From the NCBI RefSeq assembly GCF_000467185.1, contig NZ_BATM01000020.1:122847-186846 (forward strand): 64,000 nt of DNA, read 5' to 3'. Position numbers and translations under genes: made by a program. The notes under the pieces were generated by a model. The model saw only the letters and a list, made by a program, of their open reading frames with translations, did not search any database and was not told the origin of the DNA. Positions 8,875-16,291 of this stretch are shown one piece after another. Position 1 is the stretch's first letter. Each line of letters begins with the position of its first letter. Source of the stretch: Vibrio ezurae NBRC 102218 (GTDB lineage Bacteria > Pseudomonadota > Gammaproteobacteria > Enterobacterales > Vibrionaceae).

Positions 8875-8898
8875 AATCGAAGCATTAAGATCCTTTAT

Positions 8899-10002
8899 TT
8901 AGCTGCTTGTACCATACAAACGAGCACCCATATCTTTTTTCCCAGTAGGTCTATCTTCTTTATTCGAAAATCCTAAACAATGGAAAGTAACTTTGTTGCT
9001 AAGAGCTTGTAGCTTAGGAAGTGATTTAATATTGATGCATAGACAGATAACATGAATCTGTTTGTTGTAGTTGTTTGGTAATTTTTTCACAATATCTTCA
9101 ATTGTTGCGCCTGTATCAATTACTGAGTCAATAATAATAACATCTTGATCCATGGAAAATAAGTCGATATTATCGCTACCTTGATGGTATGTAGAGTATT
9201 GTCCATCGAAGTTATGAACAAAGCCATTTGCTATGAAGTTACCTGAGCGATCCATTGAAATGACTTGATAGTTTTTCTTTCCGATATCTATCTTTGAATG
9301 AAAAGGTTCTTCAATTAAACGTCCAATTTCAAGGTGTCGCTCCCTAAGATCCGAAGGTTTAAGATCAAAATCAAACTGGTCTTGATACTTGCTTCTTAAC
9401 TCTTCGTTTTGAGGTAATAAGTAGCTATTCAAAAATGTAACGTCAGAGAATCGTTTGCTTGTAAATTCGCCATTTTCATAAGTAGAGTTTAAAAAACCAA
9501 ATTGAAGATTGTTTTTAAGACAATAATTCTCGGCTGCCTGAAATTCTATTTCTGAAAGCTCTTTCAACTTGTTTTGGCTTTTTAAGTTTCGGAAACGAGT
9601 TTCAGCAAGATTGTCATTTTTAATATTTATATTGATTTGGGCAGATGATGCATTCAAAAATATCAATCCATCGCTAACAGAACGATTTTCATTAGCCATT
9701 GCACTGATTCTAATTCCTTGTTCAAGGTTATCTACAAACATATGCCCATCGAAAAATGAGAATTTATTTATTTCTTTGTCATAGTAAAGTTGATAATGAA
9801 ACTTGTTTATTATGACTTCCCGTTGCTCGATTGGGAGGTTGTTAATTTCTTTTAGGGATAGACTTTCACTATCTAAAAATGCAAACAATCGAGATGATGT
9901 TTGAACAGCAACACCACCTTCAACACTGTCTGCAAGAAGCTTTGTTGCAGTGGTTTTACCTGAGCCTTCTAAGCCAACCACGAAGTAAAGTTTGTTATTC
10001 AT
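8899..10002 (-). CDS. P-loop kinase fused to a uracil phosphoribosyltransferase-like domain
   Basis: 367 residues, two domains. The N-terminus has a Walker A loop GLEGSGKTT (residues 10-18) and SFFDGHMFVDN near 82-92, like small nucleotide kinases of the adenylate-kinase type. The C-terminal part (from about 190) resembles UPRTase: a LRERHLEIGRLIEEP helix, the PRPP-binding strand-loop VIIIDSVIDTGATI (288-301), and a C-terminal DMGARLYGT that matches the GDAGDRLFGT-like end of UPRTases. It may make a nucleotide from a base and PRPP and then phosphorylate it; the substrate is unknown. Its start overlaps the radical SAM stop by 4 bp (ATGA), so the two are coupled. Confidence 0.72.
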   Translation of the reverse strand: MNNKLYFVVGLEGSGKTTATKLLADSVEGGVAVQTSSRLFAFLDSESLSLKEINNLPIEQREVIINKFHYQLYYDKEINKFSFFDGHMFVDNLEQGIRISAMANENRSVSDGLIFLNASSAQININIKNDNLAETRFRNLKSQNKLKELSEIEFQAAENYCLKNNLQFGFLNSTYENGEFTSKRFSDVTFLNSYLLPQNEELRSKYQDQFDFDLKPSDLRERHLEIGRLIEEPFHSKIDIGKKNYQVISMDRSGNFIANGFVHNFDGQYSTYHQGSDNIDLFSMDQDVIIIDSVIDTGATIEDIVKKLPNNYNKQIHVICLCINIKSLPKLQALSNKVTFHCLGFSNKEDRPTGKKDMGARLYGTSS

Positions 10003-10859
10003 TTATTATTATTCTCTTTTAAGTATTGAATAGACCTATCCGCTATTCTCTCCAAGTTACCTGAGCTTTGAACCGCTACTTTTATGCTTGATTCTCTATT
10101 GATTGTGGCACATGAGTAGCACGCATCTTTCGGGTTTTTATCAGATAGGTAATTAATTACTTGTTTTAAGCTTGTTTTTTCGTTGACAAGTAACCCTTGG
10201 TCATCCAAGCCTTTTTTGGCGATTCGAGAGCAACTAAAAATGCGGCTACGCTCTAAGCTGACATCAAACTTCCTGTAAAAACATGTTTGCCAATGGTGTT
10301 CAGTTTCTTCTCTACTGTTATACACTTCGGAAAGAAGGTCATCCCAAGCATCTTTTCGTCTAAAATCGATGTTGCCTTTAAAATTATGTCCTTGAAGAAA
10401 TTCAGTCCATGCAGATTCAAAAGTATTTGTTTTGATATAGTCACTAATAACAATGCTATCTAAAATACTAAGTAACTGAGGTGGTAAGCCTTTCGGGTAT
10501 AGTCCATTTGTTACTAATTCAACTTCTCTTGATACGCCTATATCTTTTATCTTCCTTACAGTTGTGTACAAATCTTTAAAAAGGGTTGCTTCACCGCCAG
10601 CAATTATGATTTTGTTGATTTTTACGCCACAGCGTTTTAAGTTTAATAAAGCTTCTATATGTTCATCTATGCCCAGCTTACTGTAAGGGGGCAGTTGATT
10701 TGGGACGTTAAAGCCACAACCAATGCAGTTTAAATTACATTGTGAATTGACAGATATCTCTAACTCTCGAATGACCCCCTCAGAGAATACATTAGCCAAT
10801 TTTCTTGTTCTTGAAGAAGAGTTATTTGCCAAGCTATTTGTTTTTTGTTGTTGCTTCAA
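9999..10859 (-). CDS. Radical SAM enzyme with probable auxiliary Fe-S cluster
   Basis: 286 residues. CNLNCIGC (Cys 41, 45, 48) is the CxxxCxxC motif that binds the SAM-cleaving 4Fe-4S cluster, and AGGE (87-90) is the SAM-binding GGE motif. Cys 193, 210, 247 and 250 at the C-terminus are arranged like a twitch/SPASM auxiliary cluster, unlike viperin. TTG 10859 is taken as the start because AAGGA lies 6-7 nt upstream and no Met follows before the core. It is the middle gene of a leftward operon, 55 bp after the CoiA-like gene and overlapping the kinase-PRTase gene by 4 bp. The reaction is unknown; modification of a nucleotide, base or peptide is possible. Confidence 0.8.
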   Translation of the reverse strand: MKQQQKTNSLANNSSSRTRKLANVFSEGVIRELEISVNSQCNLNCIGCGFNVPNQLPPYSKLGIDEHIEALLNLKRCGVKINKIIIAGGEATLFKDLYTTVRKIKDIGVSREVELVTNGLYPKGLPPQLLSILDSIVISDYIKTNTFESAWTEFLQGHNFKGNIDFRRKDAWDDLLSEVYNSREETEHHWQTCFYRKFDVSLERSRIFSCSRIAKKGLDDQGLLVNEKTSLKQVINYLSDKNPKDACYSCATINRESSIKVAVQSSGNLERIADRSIQYLKENNNK

Positions 10860-10914
10860 AGTGGTTCCTTGCCTTGTTGAATATGTTTAATTGCATTATG
10901 AAAAAATAGAGCGA

Positions 10915-12072
10915 TTAAGTTATTTCGTGACCGCATCGACTGCATACTGTTAGTCTTCCCATCTTTCGTGGTTTTCCGATATTCATGCACTTTCTACATA
11001 TTAAGGTATCTCCCAACGATTTTTGGGAAGAGAGCGTATGAAGAGGCTGTTTTGCTCTGTGGGTTTTATCTTTGTATTGCTTAGGATTTGGGAAATGAGC
11101 GTAAGAGCGTTCTAATTTATCGAGACGCTTTTGTGCTTCTTGTTCTTGCTTTATCGCTTCATTCCTAAGACGTTCTTTTTCCTCTTGTTCTAACTTTAGT
11201 CTCAGCTTTTCGTCATTAATCTGTTTAATTACCTGTGATCTGAGCTGTTCGGTATCAATGAAGTATGTCTTCTTACTACTCTCATCATATTTGAGCATAG
11301 AAAAGTCAACAATTTCAGAAACCCACTGATGAGCAATTGATAACTCTTCTGTCATGTATGGTTGGCGATAATAGCATTTCAGGACAAGTCGATTATTGAG
11401 TTCAGATTCATGATTTGCTTCTTGATTGAAAACAAAAATATTTGCTTTGTTCGCATAGGCAATATCGAGAGTTGTGAATTTGTCAGGAGCAAAATCAAGG
11501 AAAACCCAAGTTATATACGCCTCGTTATTTTTGTAAAACTCTTCTCTACTAATAATAACATCAAGGAAAGTGGTTGATACTTGAAGCTCAAATACGACTT
11601 CTCGTTTGTCAGATAGTAATTGAGCTGAAATATCAGGTCTTCGCCAGCGTTTAGCAATCCCCACGGGATTTTTCTCCCTGAACGTTTTTTCAATATGTAT
11701 TTCATCAGTAAAGAGAGGATCAGACTTTAAAAGTTCGGCTAATTTTTGTTTACCTTCTCTGTGCAATCTGCCTTCTTTTTGACCGTTGTACTTCATTGCC
11801 CGAATCTCTTCCATAGTAAGATTCGTAGTTGTTTTGATGGGACAATCTTCGGAGTCTTTCACATGAGCAAAGAAGGTTGTTCGCTGTGGTGTTGCTCGTA
11901 AAACCACGGGTTGAAAGCAAACATTGCATAGAGCGATAGGATTAGTTTTCCTATTTTTGGCAATTGCAGTCCTTAGTTCGAAAAACTCTTGTTCTTCGCA
12001 AGCATCTAAGAACTCATTTGCGTCAATTACCTTGTCTTCGTGTGCCATAAAAACCGAAGTCATATTCCTCAT
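10915..12072 (-). CDS. CoiA/DUF6035-like nuclease-domain protein
   Basis: 385 residues. The N-terminal zinc-like pattern CNVC (49-52) with FFAHVKDSEDC (H70, C77) is followed by a PD-(D/E)XK-like core: RRPDISAQL (D147) and VVFELQVST (E162, Q164), as in CoiA-type competence nucleases and, as far as I recall, DUF6035. A charged coiled coil spans about 285-325 (EKERLRNEAIKQEQEAQKRL). A C-terminal zinc ribbon follows (CRKC ... CSRC). Start ATG 12072 is favoured by GAGGA seven nt upstream; an ATG six codons earlier also exists. It is the first gene of the island operon. Nuclease activity is inferred from the motif only. Confidence 0.6.
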   Translation of the reverse strand: MRNMTSVFMAHEDKVIDANEFLDACEEQEFFELRTAIAKNRKTNPIALCNVCFQPVVLRATPQRTTFFAHVKDSEDCPIKTTTNLTMEEIRAMKYNGQKEGRLHREGKQKLAELLKSDPLFTDEIHIEKTFREKNPVGIAKRWRRPDISAQLLSDKREVVFELQVSTTFLDVIISREEFYKNNEAYITWVFLDFAPDKFTTLDIAYANKANIFVFNQEANHESELNNRLVLKCYYRQPYMTEELSIAHQWVSEIVDFSMLKYDESSKKTYFIDTEQLRSQVIKQINDEKLRLKLEQEEKERLRNEAIKQEQEAQKRLDKLERSYAHFPNPKQYKDKTHRAKQPLHTLSSQKSLGDTLICRKCMNIGKPRKMGRLTVCSRCGHEIT

Positions 12073-12275
12073 AACGGTTTCCTCAACCATTCCATCAAAA
12101 TATATTGTGCACCTTATCGCTCGTGTGCAAAAATACAGTATGAAAGCATGTGAACCATATCAGGTTTTGTGTATAAGTGATTAAATTCAACCACCTATCA
12201 TCAATAAATGTCAGATGTAGTTTACGTAAATACGCTTATTACTAATCTGTATCAAAGTTGTTAGAGGTGTAATAA

Positions 12276-12468
12276 ATGAAGATAATCCAGGTCGATGCTG
12301 AGAATGTTGTTATATAATGCCTTGACTAAGCCGAGAGTATTAGATGAAAAGCTTCGGGCAGAACTTGGTTTACCAAGGCAGATTTTTACTAAAGCTATTA
12401 ATTCTCTCTCGTCAAGCAACAAGATTATTTGTTCTCCCGACACAAAGAAGAAATGGGTTCAACGATAG
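12276..12468 (+). pseudogene. Small gene broken by a frameshift
   Basis: AGAGG followed by ATG 12276 opens a frame (MKIIQVDAENVVI) that stops after 13 codons. One base on, the other frame continues as NALTKPRVLDEKLRAELGLP and then QIFTKAINSLSSSNKIICSP to a stop at 12468, a helical, DNA-binding-like stretch. Skipping one T near 12316 would give a 64-residue protein. An internal ATG at 12295 could still start the second part (57 aa). It lies upstream of and divergent from the island operon, where a small regulator would be expected. The family is not recognised. Confidence 0.45.
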
Positions 12469-12525
12469 GTTTAATCAAATACGATGGTAAACTAAGAACC
12501 ATTGACGAAAGTAGCATCGATACAG

Positions 12526-12551
12526 AGAAGCCACTCTTTAGAGTGGCTTCT
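12526..12551 (+). terminator. Strong hairpin before osmC, terminator-like
   Basis: An 11-bp perfect stem (AGAAGCCACTC / GAGTGGCTTCT) with a TTTA loop. It is followed by TCACG rather than a T run, so termination is uncertain. It sits 26 bp before the osmC start. Confidence 0.45.
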
Positions 12552-12577
12552 TCACGATTAGATAGGAAGTATGAATT

Positions 12578-12973
12578 ATGAAAGCAGAAGTTAAGTGGAT
12601 TGAAGATCTGAAATTTGTTGGGAAAACAGATAAAAATCAAGAGATTACAATAGCGAGTGGCGACAGCACTTATTTATCACCAATGGAAATGGTATTACTC
12701 GCCGCAGGGGGGTGTAGCTCTGTTGATGTTGTGGATGGATTAAAAACGGCCAATCAGAACGTAACTGGCTGTGTGGCTAAATTATCAAGTACTCGTCGTG
12801 ATACAGCGCCTAAATACTTTACCCAAATCAACATTCACTTTGAGGTCTCTGGAGATGAACTTGACCCTGCTATTGTGGCAAAAGTAGCGCAAGATTCTCT
12901 TGAAAAGTACTGCTCAGTTTGCCTAATGCTTGATAAAGGGGTGCAGATGACGCACTCATGGGAAATTATATAG
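12578..12973 (+). CDS. OsmC/YhfA-family peroxiredoxin-like protein
   Basis: 131 residues. The OsmC fold is recognised from SPMEMVLLAAGGCSSVDVV (first active-site Cys about residue 46) and EKYCSVCLMLDKG (second Cys about 109), the same arrangement as E. coli YhfA. OsmC proteins reduce organic hydroperoxides; the YhfA branch is uncharacterised. The C-terminal two thirds follow YhfA well, but the first 34 residues (MKAEVKWIEDLKFVGKTDKN) differ from the Vibrio-like N-terminus left at 8674-8805. This supports a chimeric gene made by island insertion. The ribosome site is GGAAGTATGAATT. Confidence 0.88.
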   Translation: MKAEVKWIEDLKFVGKTDKNQEITIASGDSTYLSPMEMVLLAAGGCSSVDVVDGLKTANQNVTGCVAKLSSTRRDTAPKYFTQINIHFEVSGDELDPAIVAKVAQDSLEKYCSVCLMLDKGVQMTHSWEII

Positions 12974-13056
12974 AGGCTGGCTACTAATGTAAGCTCGCAA
13001 AATGCATGTTGATGAAACGTCATAGGTGATTGGCATTAAGTGCTTACCCTGTAAGT

Positions 13057-13092
13057 AAAAACCCCCGAAGAAGGTATTCAACGGGGGTTTTT
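13057..13092. terminator. Bidirectional intrinsic terminator
   Basis: AAAAACCCCC / GGGGGTTTTT with a 16-nt loop, between the convergent osmC and lipoprotein genes. Confidence 0.85.
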
Positions 13093-13132
13093 AAATCTTC
13101 AACCAACCAATGATCAGTGTTTGAAATATTGA

Positions 13133-13426
13133 CTATTTTGCAGTCATATCATCGGTTTGAGCTTGGCTATCTGGACGCTCATCTTCGTGGTTTTGATAGT
13201 AATACTCCCAGATCTCGTATTTTTCACTGTCAGAGAGTGCACAGTAAGTCACACGGCTATTGTTCTCGGTGGTACGTATAATGTCATAATCTTGTTGTAC
13301 ACAATACATTGCCGCTTTGCTGGTTGTTGCATCCCAGTCTTTTACCGCGTATTCGTTATCTTTGCTCGCACAGCCTGCAAGTAACACAGTGCCAGTCATC
13401 ATAGATAATAGGAGGATTTTCTTCAT
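13133..13426 (-). CDS. Small hypothetical lipoprotein
   Basis: 97 residues. MKKILLLSMMTGTVLLAGCA is a lipoprotein signal with lipobox LAGC (Cys 19). The mature part is acidic and Tyr-rich, with two further Cys, and ends in a hydrophilic tail. ATG 13426 follows GGAG at 9 nt; an in-frame TTG upstream is rejected because it would spoil the signal peptide. The family is unknown; an envelope location is likely. Confidence 0.75.
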   Translation of the reverse strand: MKKILLLSMMTGTVLLAGCASKDNEYAVKDWDATTSKAAMYCVQQDYDIIRTTENNSRVTYCALSDSEKYEIWEYYYQNHEDERPDSQAQTDDMTAK

Positions 13427-13549
13427 TACTATTGGCTCCAAAGAACTAAATTATTTTAACCTGTTTGATTCAGTGTACGAGATATCGCAGTTAATTCAAT
13501 AGTTAACCAAAAACTCCGTGTTAAAATAAAGGCAATTATCCTTGTAAAA

Positions 13550-14077
13550 ATGAATTCAATGCGACACCTACATACCCAAGTTCATCCCAGTTTAGCAAAA
13601 CTTGATCAGCAGACGATCATTCAAAGAAAAGCCACTAGAGCCATCGCTTTACGAGGTGAGCAAATATTATTGATGTACACCGAGCGTTACCATGACTACT
13701 CCTTACCCGGAGGAGGCCTTGATGAAGGCGAAGATGTTATTGCAGGTTTAGTGCGTGAGTTGCAAGAAGAAACGGGCGCACAAAATGTACGTGATATAGC
13801 ACCGTTTGGCGTCTATGAGGAGTTTCGTCCTTGGTATAAAAACGAGGCGAATGTCATGCACATGCACTCTTATTGCTATGTTTGTCTGGTAGATGAAACG
13901 TTAGGTCGACCGAATTTAGAGGAATATGAGATCAATAATGGTATGACGGCGGTATGGGTGAACATCCACGAAGCTATCAAGCACAATGAAAACACCATTG
14001 CCAAAAGCGCTAAAAAAGGTTTAAGTATTGAACGAGAAACCTTTTTATTGCACTTAATTGCAAAAGAGCTACTTTAA
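13550..14077 (+). CDS. Nudix hydrolase
   Basis: 175 residues, probably hydrolysing a nucleoside-diphosphate-linked compound. The Nudix box Gx5Ex7REUxEExGU is complete: GGGLDEGEDVI then AGLVRELQEETGA at about 62-85. The substrate is not predictable. ATG 13550 or 13559 could be the start. Its 3' end overlaps the convergent ion-channel gene by 9 bp. Confidence 0.88.
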   Translation: MNSMRHLHTQVHPSLAKLDQQTIIQRKATRAIALRGEQILLMYTERYHDYSLPGGGLDEGEDVIAGLVRELQEETGAQNVRDIAPFGVYEEFRPWYKNEANVMHMHSYCYVCLVDETLGRPNLEEYEINNGMTAVWVNIHEAIKHNENTIAKSAKKGLSIERETFLLHLIAKELL

Positions 14078-14842
14078 GTTTTGTTGCTTAATGAGATCTT
14101 TTAGCTCACTGATTTCATCGTGCAACGCATGGATGTCGTCTTTTAGTGCTTGGCGCTCTTTGATTTCTTGTTGCTGCTCTTGTTGTTCCCCTTCAAGCAT
14201 AAACCAATTTGCGACTAACCCGGTAAATGTACCAAACAAGCCAACGCCAGCGGTCATTAATATGGCCGCTACCATTCGACCAAAAGTGCTGACAGGGTAG
14301 TAGTCACCATACCCTACGGTGGTGATGGTAACGAAAGCCCACCACAGTGCGTCACTGGCATTGTGGATGTTGGAATCAGGCAGTCCTTTTTCAAATTGCA
14401 AGATACTAATCGCGCCGAAAATCACCAACAAAACAGACACGCTAGCGACAATGGTAAATGTGCCTTTCCGGCGATTGTGAAATAAGAAGTTAAGGATGAT
14501 TTTTGTTGAGCGAATTGCTCTTAGGATCCTAAAGAAGCGGACCAAATGTATAAAGCGCCCATAACGCAGGGTATCCACCATTGGGATACTCGAAAGAAGA
14601 TCAATCCATCCCCATTTCATAAAAACCCATTTATTGGGCGCGCGGAAAAAGCGTTGAAAGAAATCTATTAAAAATACACCACAGACGAAGGTATCTATAA
14701 TGGTCAACAGATCAAGGGTATCTTCTGGAAGATCAAAAGCGTTTTCTACAAAGAGCGTAAGCAGTACATAAATGGAAAGAATAAGCGTTAAAAACTGTAT
14801 TGGGCCTAGCTCTCGTTGTGCTTCTTGTAATTTTGGATTCAT
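14069..14842 (-). CDS. Voltage-gated potassium channel-like protein
   Basis: 257 residues. Six-helix ion-transporter layout: S1-S3 in the first about 100, an S4-like RFIHLVRFFRILRAIRS with regularly spaced Arg at about 95-112, then S5, the pore loop TITTVGYGD (about 175-183) and S6. The C-terminus is a Gln/Glu-rich coiled coil (EGEQQEQQQEIKERQALKDD) that probably assembles the tetramer. K+ selectivity is supported by the TVGYGD filter. ATG 14842 is preferred over the TTG four codons earlier. Confidence 0.9.
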   Translation of the reverse strand: MNPKLQEAQRELGPIQFLTLILSIYVLLTLFVENAFDLPEDTLDLLTIIDTFVCGVFLIDFFQRFFRAPNKWVFMKWGWIDLLSSIPMVDTLRYGRFIHLVRFFRILRAIRSTKIILNFLFHNRRKGTFTIVASVSVLLVIFGAISILQFEKGLPDSNIHNASDALWWAFVTITTVGYGDYYPVSTFGRMVAAILMTAGVGLFGTFTGLVANWFMLEGEQQEQQQEIKERQALKDDIHALHDEISELKDLIKQQNLK

Positions 14843-15091
14843 AGTTAATGACAATTAAAGTGCGATGAGTAAAGAGCCTAAATATCGCTACAGAGCGTTA
14901 GGCGAAATGAACTTGTGCGAATGTATCTCAATCGATAAGAATATTATAGTGCCAGTGGTCAGGTTAATATCAAGAGTGCGATCACAGACCGAAGTGGCGA
15001 ATTAAATTGTTATAGCACTATTATTTATGACATTAATTGCAAAAGCATGTCGTTGAGTATAATTTGGACGACTGCGTTTATTTTGTACGAG

Positions 15092-15721
15092 ATGTTAATT
15101 TTGGATATCGCCATCTTATGGGTATTTATACCTACTTTTTTGTTTGTCTCCATTACGCCGGGGATGTGTATGACGTTGGCATTGGGCCTAGGGATGAGTA
15201 TCGGCTACAAGCGAACATTGTGGATGATGCTAGGCGAAGTACTAGGCGTTGCGCTGGTGGCGATTAGCGCCGTGCTGGGTATTGCTGCAATTATGATAAA
15301 GATGCCAGCATTGTTTATGGGCTTTAAAATAGTAGGTGCAGCCTACTTAAGCTATTTAGGCATTCAAATGTGGCGCTCTAAAGGAAAGATGGCGATTTCT
15401 GAATCGAATATCGCCTCGTCGGGTGCCAGCAACTATGCGTTAGCCGCACAAGGTTTTATTACCGCTATTGCTAACCCTAAAGGCTGGGCGTTTATGATCT
15501 CCTTATTACCTCCTTTTATCAGCCCCCATTTCCCGGTCGCTCCGCAATTGCTGATTTTAGTTAGCATTATTATGTTTTCTGAATTTATCTGTATGAGCGT
15601 TTATGCCTCAGGGGGGAAAGGGCTTAGGATGATGCTTGCCAATAGTGATAATGTGAAGCTGATGAACCGCATAGCGGGCAGTTTAATGATTGGGGTTGGC
15701 GTTTGGCTGTTTTTCACCTAA
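15092..15721 (+). CDS. LysE/RhtB-family exporter
   Basis: About 209 residues, six membrane helices, with the family marker FVSITPGMCMTLALGLGMSI near the N-terminus and NPKGWAFMISLLPPF in the middle. The family exports amino acids such as lysine, homoserine, threonine or leucine; the substrate is unknown here. ATG 15092 puts the first helix where it lies in relatives. An ATG at 15047 in the same frame would add 15 hydrophobic residues and cannot be excluded. Confidence 0.85.
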   Translation: MLILDIAILWVFIPTFLFVSITPGMCMTLALGLGMSIGYKRTLWMMLGEVLGVALVAISAVLGIAAIMIKMPALFMGFKIVGAAYLSYLGIQMWRSKGKMAISESNIASSGASNYALAAQGFITAIANPKGWAFMISLLPPFISPHFPVAPQLLILVSIIMFSEFICMSVYASGGKGLRMMLANSDNVKLMNRIAGSLMIGVGVWLFFT

Positions 15722-15834
15722 TCAAGGTGCTGACCATACCTTTGCGATAAATGTGTGCTGACATCTCTGCATCACAGGACAAAATATGCTAGTTTATCGG
15801 CTATATCAGTGGCTAAATTAATGTGGAAATAAAG

Positions 15835-16182
15835 ATGTCTTCTTCAGATTTTACAGGCAGCAGTGCTGCCTATGCTCGTAAAGAGTCCGGCTATCGCGAT
15901 AAAGCACTGAAGCTTTATCCTTGGGTATGTGGTAACTGCGCGCGTGAATTTGTGTATTCTAATCTTCGTGAATTAACCGTTCATCATAAAGATCATGATC
16001 ATACTAATAACCCTGAAGATGGGAGTAATTGGGAGCTGCTTTGCTTGTACTGCCATGATCATGAACATTCAAAGTATACCGATCATGAGCGTTATGGTGT
16101 GGATCCTGTTGCTCGCGCAGATGAGCATCAAGTCGCGACACATAACCCATTTGCAGATTTAGCCAAAATGATGAAAAAATAA
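15835..16182 (+). CDS. yajD: YajD-like HNH nuclease
   Basis: 115 residues, nearly identical in its core to E. coli YajD: YPWVCGNCAREFVYSNLREL, TVHHKDHDHTNNPEDGSNWE and LLCLYCHDHEHSKYT. The two CxxC pairs bind zinc, and HHKDHDH carries the HNH catalytic histidines. It is predicted to be a nuclease but its role is unknown. ATG 15835 has GGAA seven nt upstream; the GTG four codons earlier lies within that site. Confidence 0.93.
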   Translation: MSSSDFTGSSAAYARKESGYRDKALKLYPWVCGNCAREFVYSNLRELTVHHKDHDHTNNPEDGSNWELLCLYCHDHEHSKYTDHERYGVDPVARADEHQVATHNPFADLAKMMKK

Positions 16183-16221
16183 CGTCATTGATACGGCTGA
16201 TTCGTTCTTGCCAGTTCAATC

Positions 16222-16255
16222 AAAAATGCCCAGTGAAACTCACATGGGCATTTTT
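16222..16255. terminator. Bidirectional intrinsic terminator
   Basis: AAAAATGCCCA / TGGGCATTTTT with a 12-nt loop, between the convergent yajD and add genes. Confidence 0.85.
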
Positions 16256-16291
16256 ATATTTTTCGTTTTATCGTGTTCGTGACAACGAGAA

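Larger units (their letters stand above)
8779..12690. mobile_element. Candidate integrated island splitting an osmC/yhfA-like gene
   Basis: The two CCAATGGAAAT copies (8779-8789, 12680-12690) bound 3.9 kb that contains a leftward nuclease / radical SAM / kinase-PRTase operon, a broken small gene and a second osmC 5' end. Joining the repeats gives an in-frame 132-residue OsmC made of the left N-terminus and the right C-terminus. That is what an element inserting in a gene and carrying a replacement 5' end would leave. No integrase or transposase gene is present, so the mobilising enzyme, if any, is lost or supplied in trans. The 11-bp match could also reflect conserved coding sequence. Confidence 0.55.

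Noticed and set aside
9999..10859. Viperin-type antiviral radical SAM enzyme
   Set aside because: It has the radical SAM core next to a kinase domain, but the viperin C-terminal sequence is absent and four extra Cys point to a twitch/SPASM auxiliary cluster instead.
14886..14910. Integron attC-like core (GCGTTAGGCG)
   Set aside because: Only one core-like sequence is present, with no partner site, cassette array or integrase.
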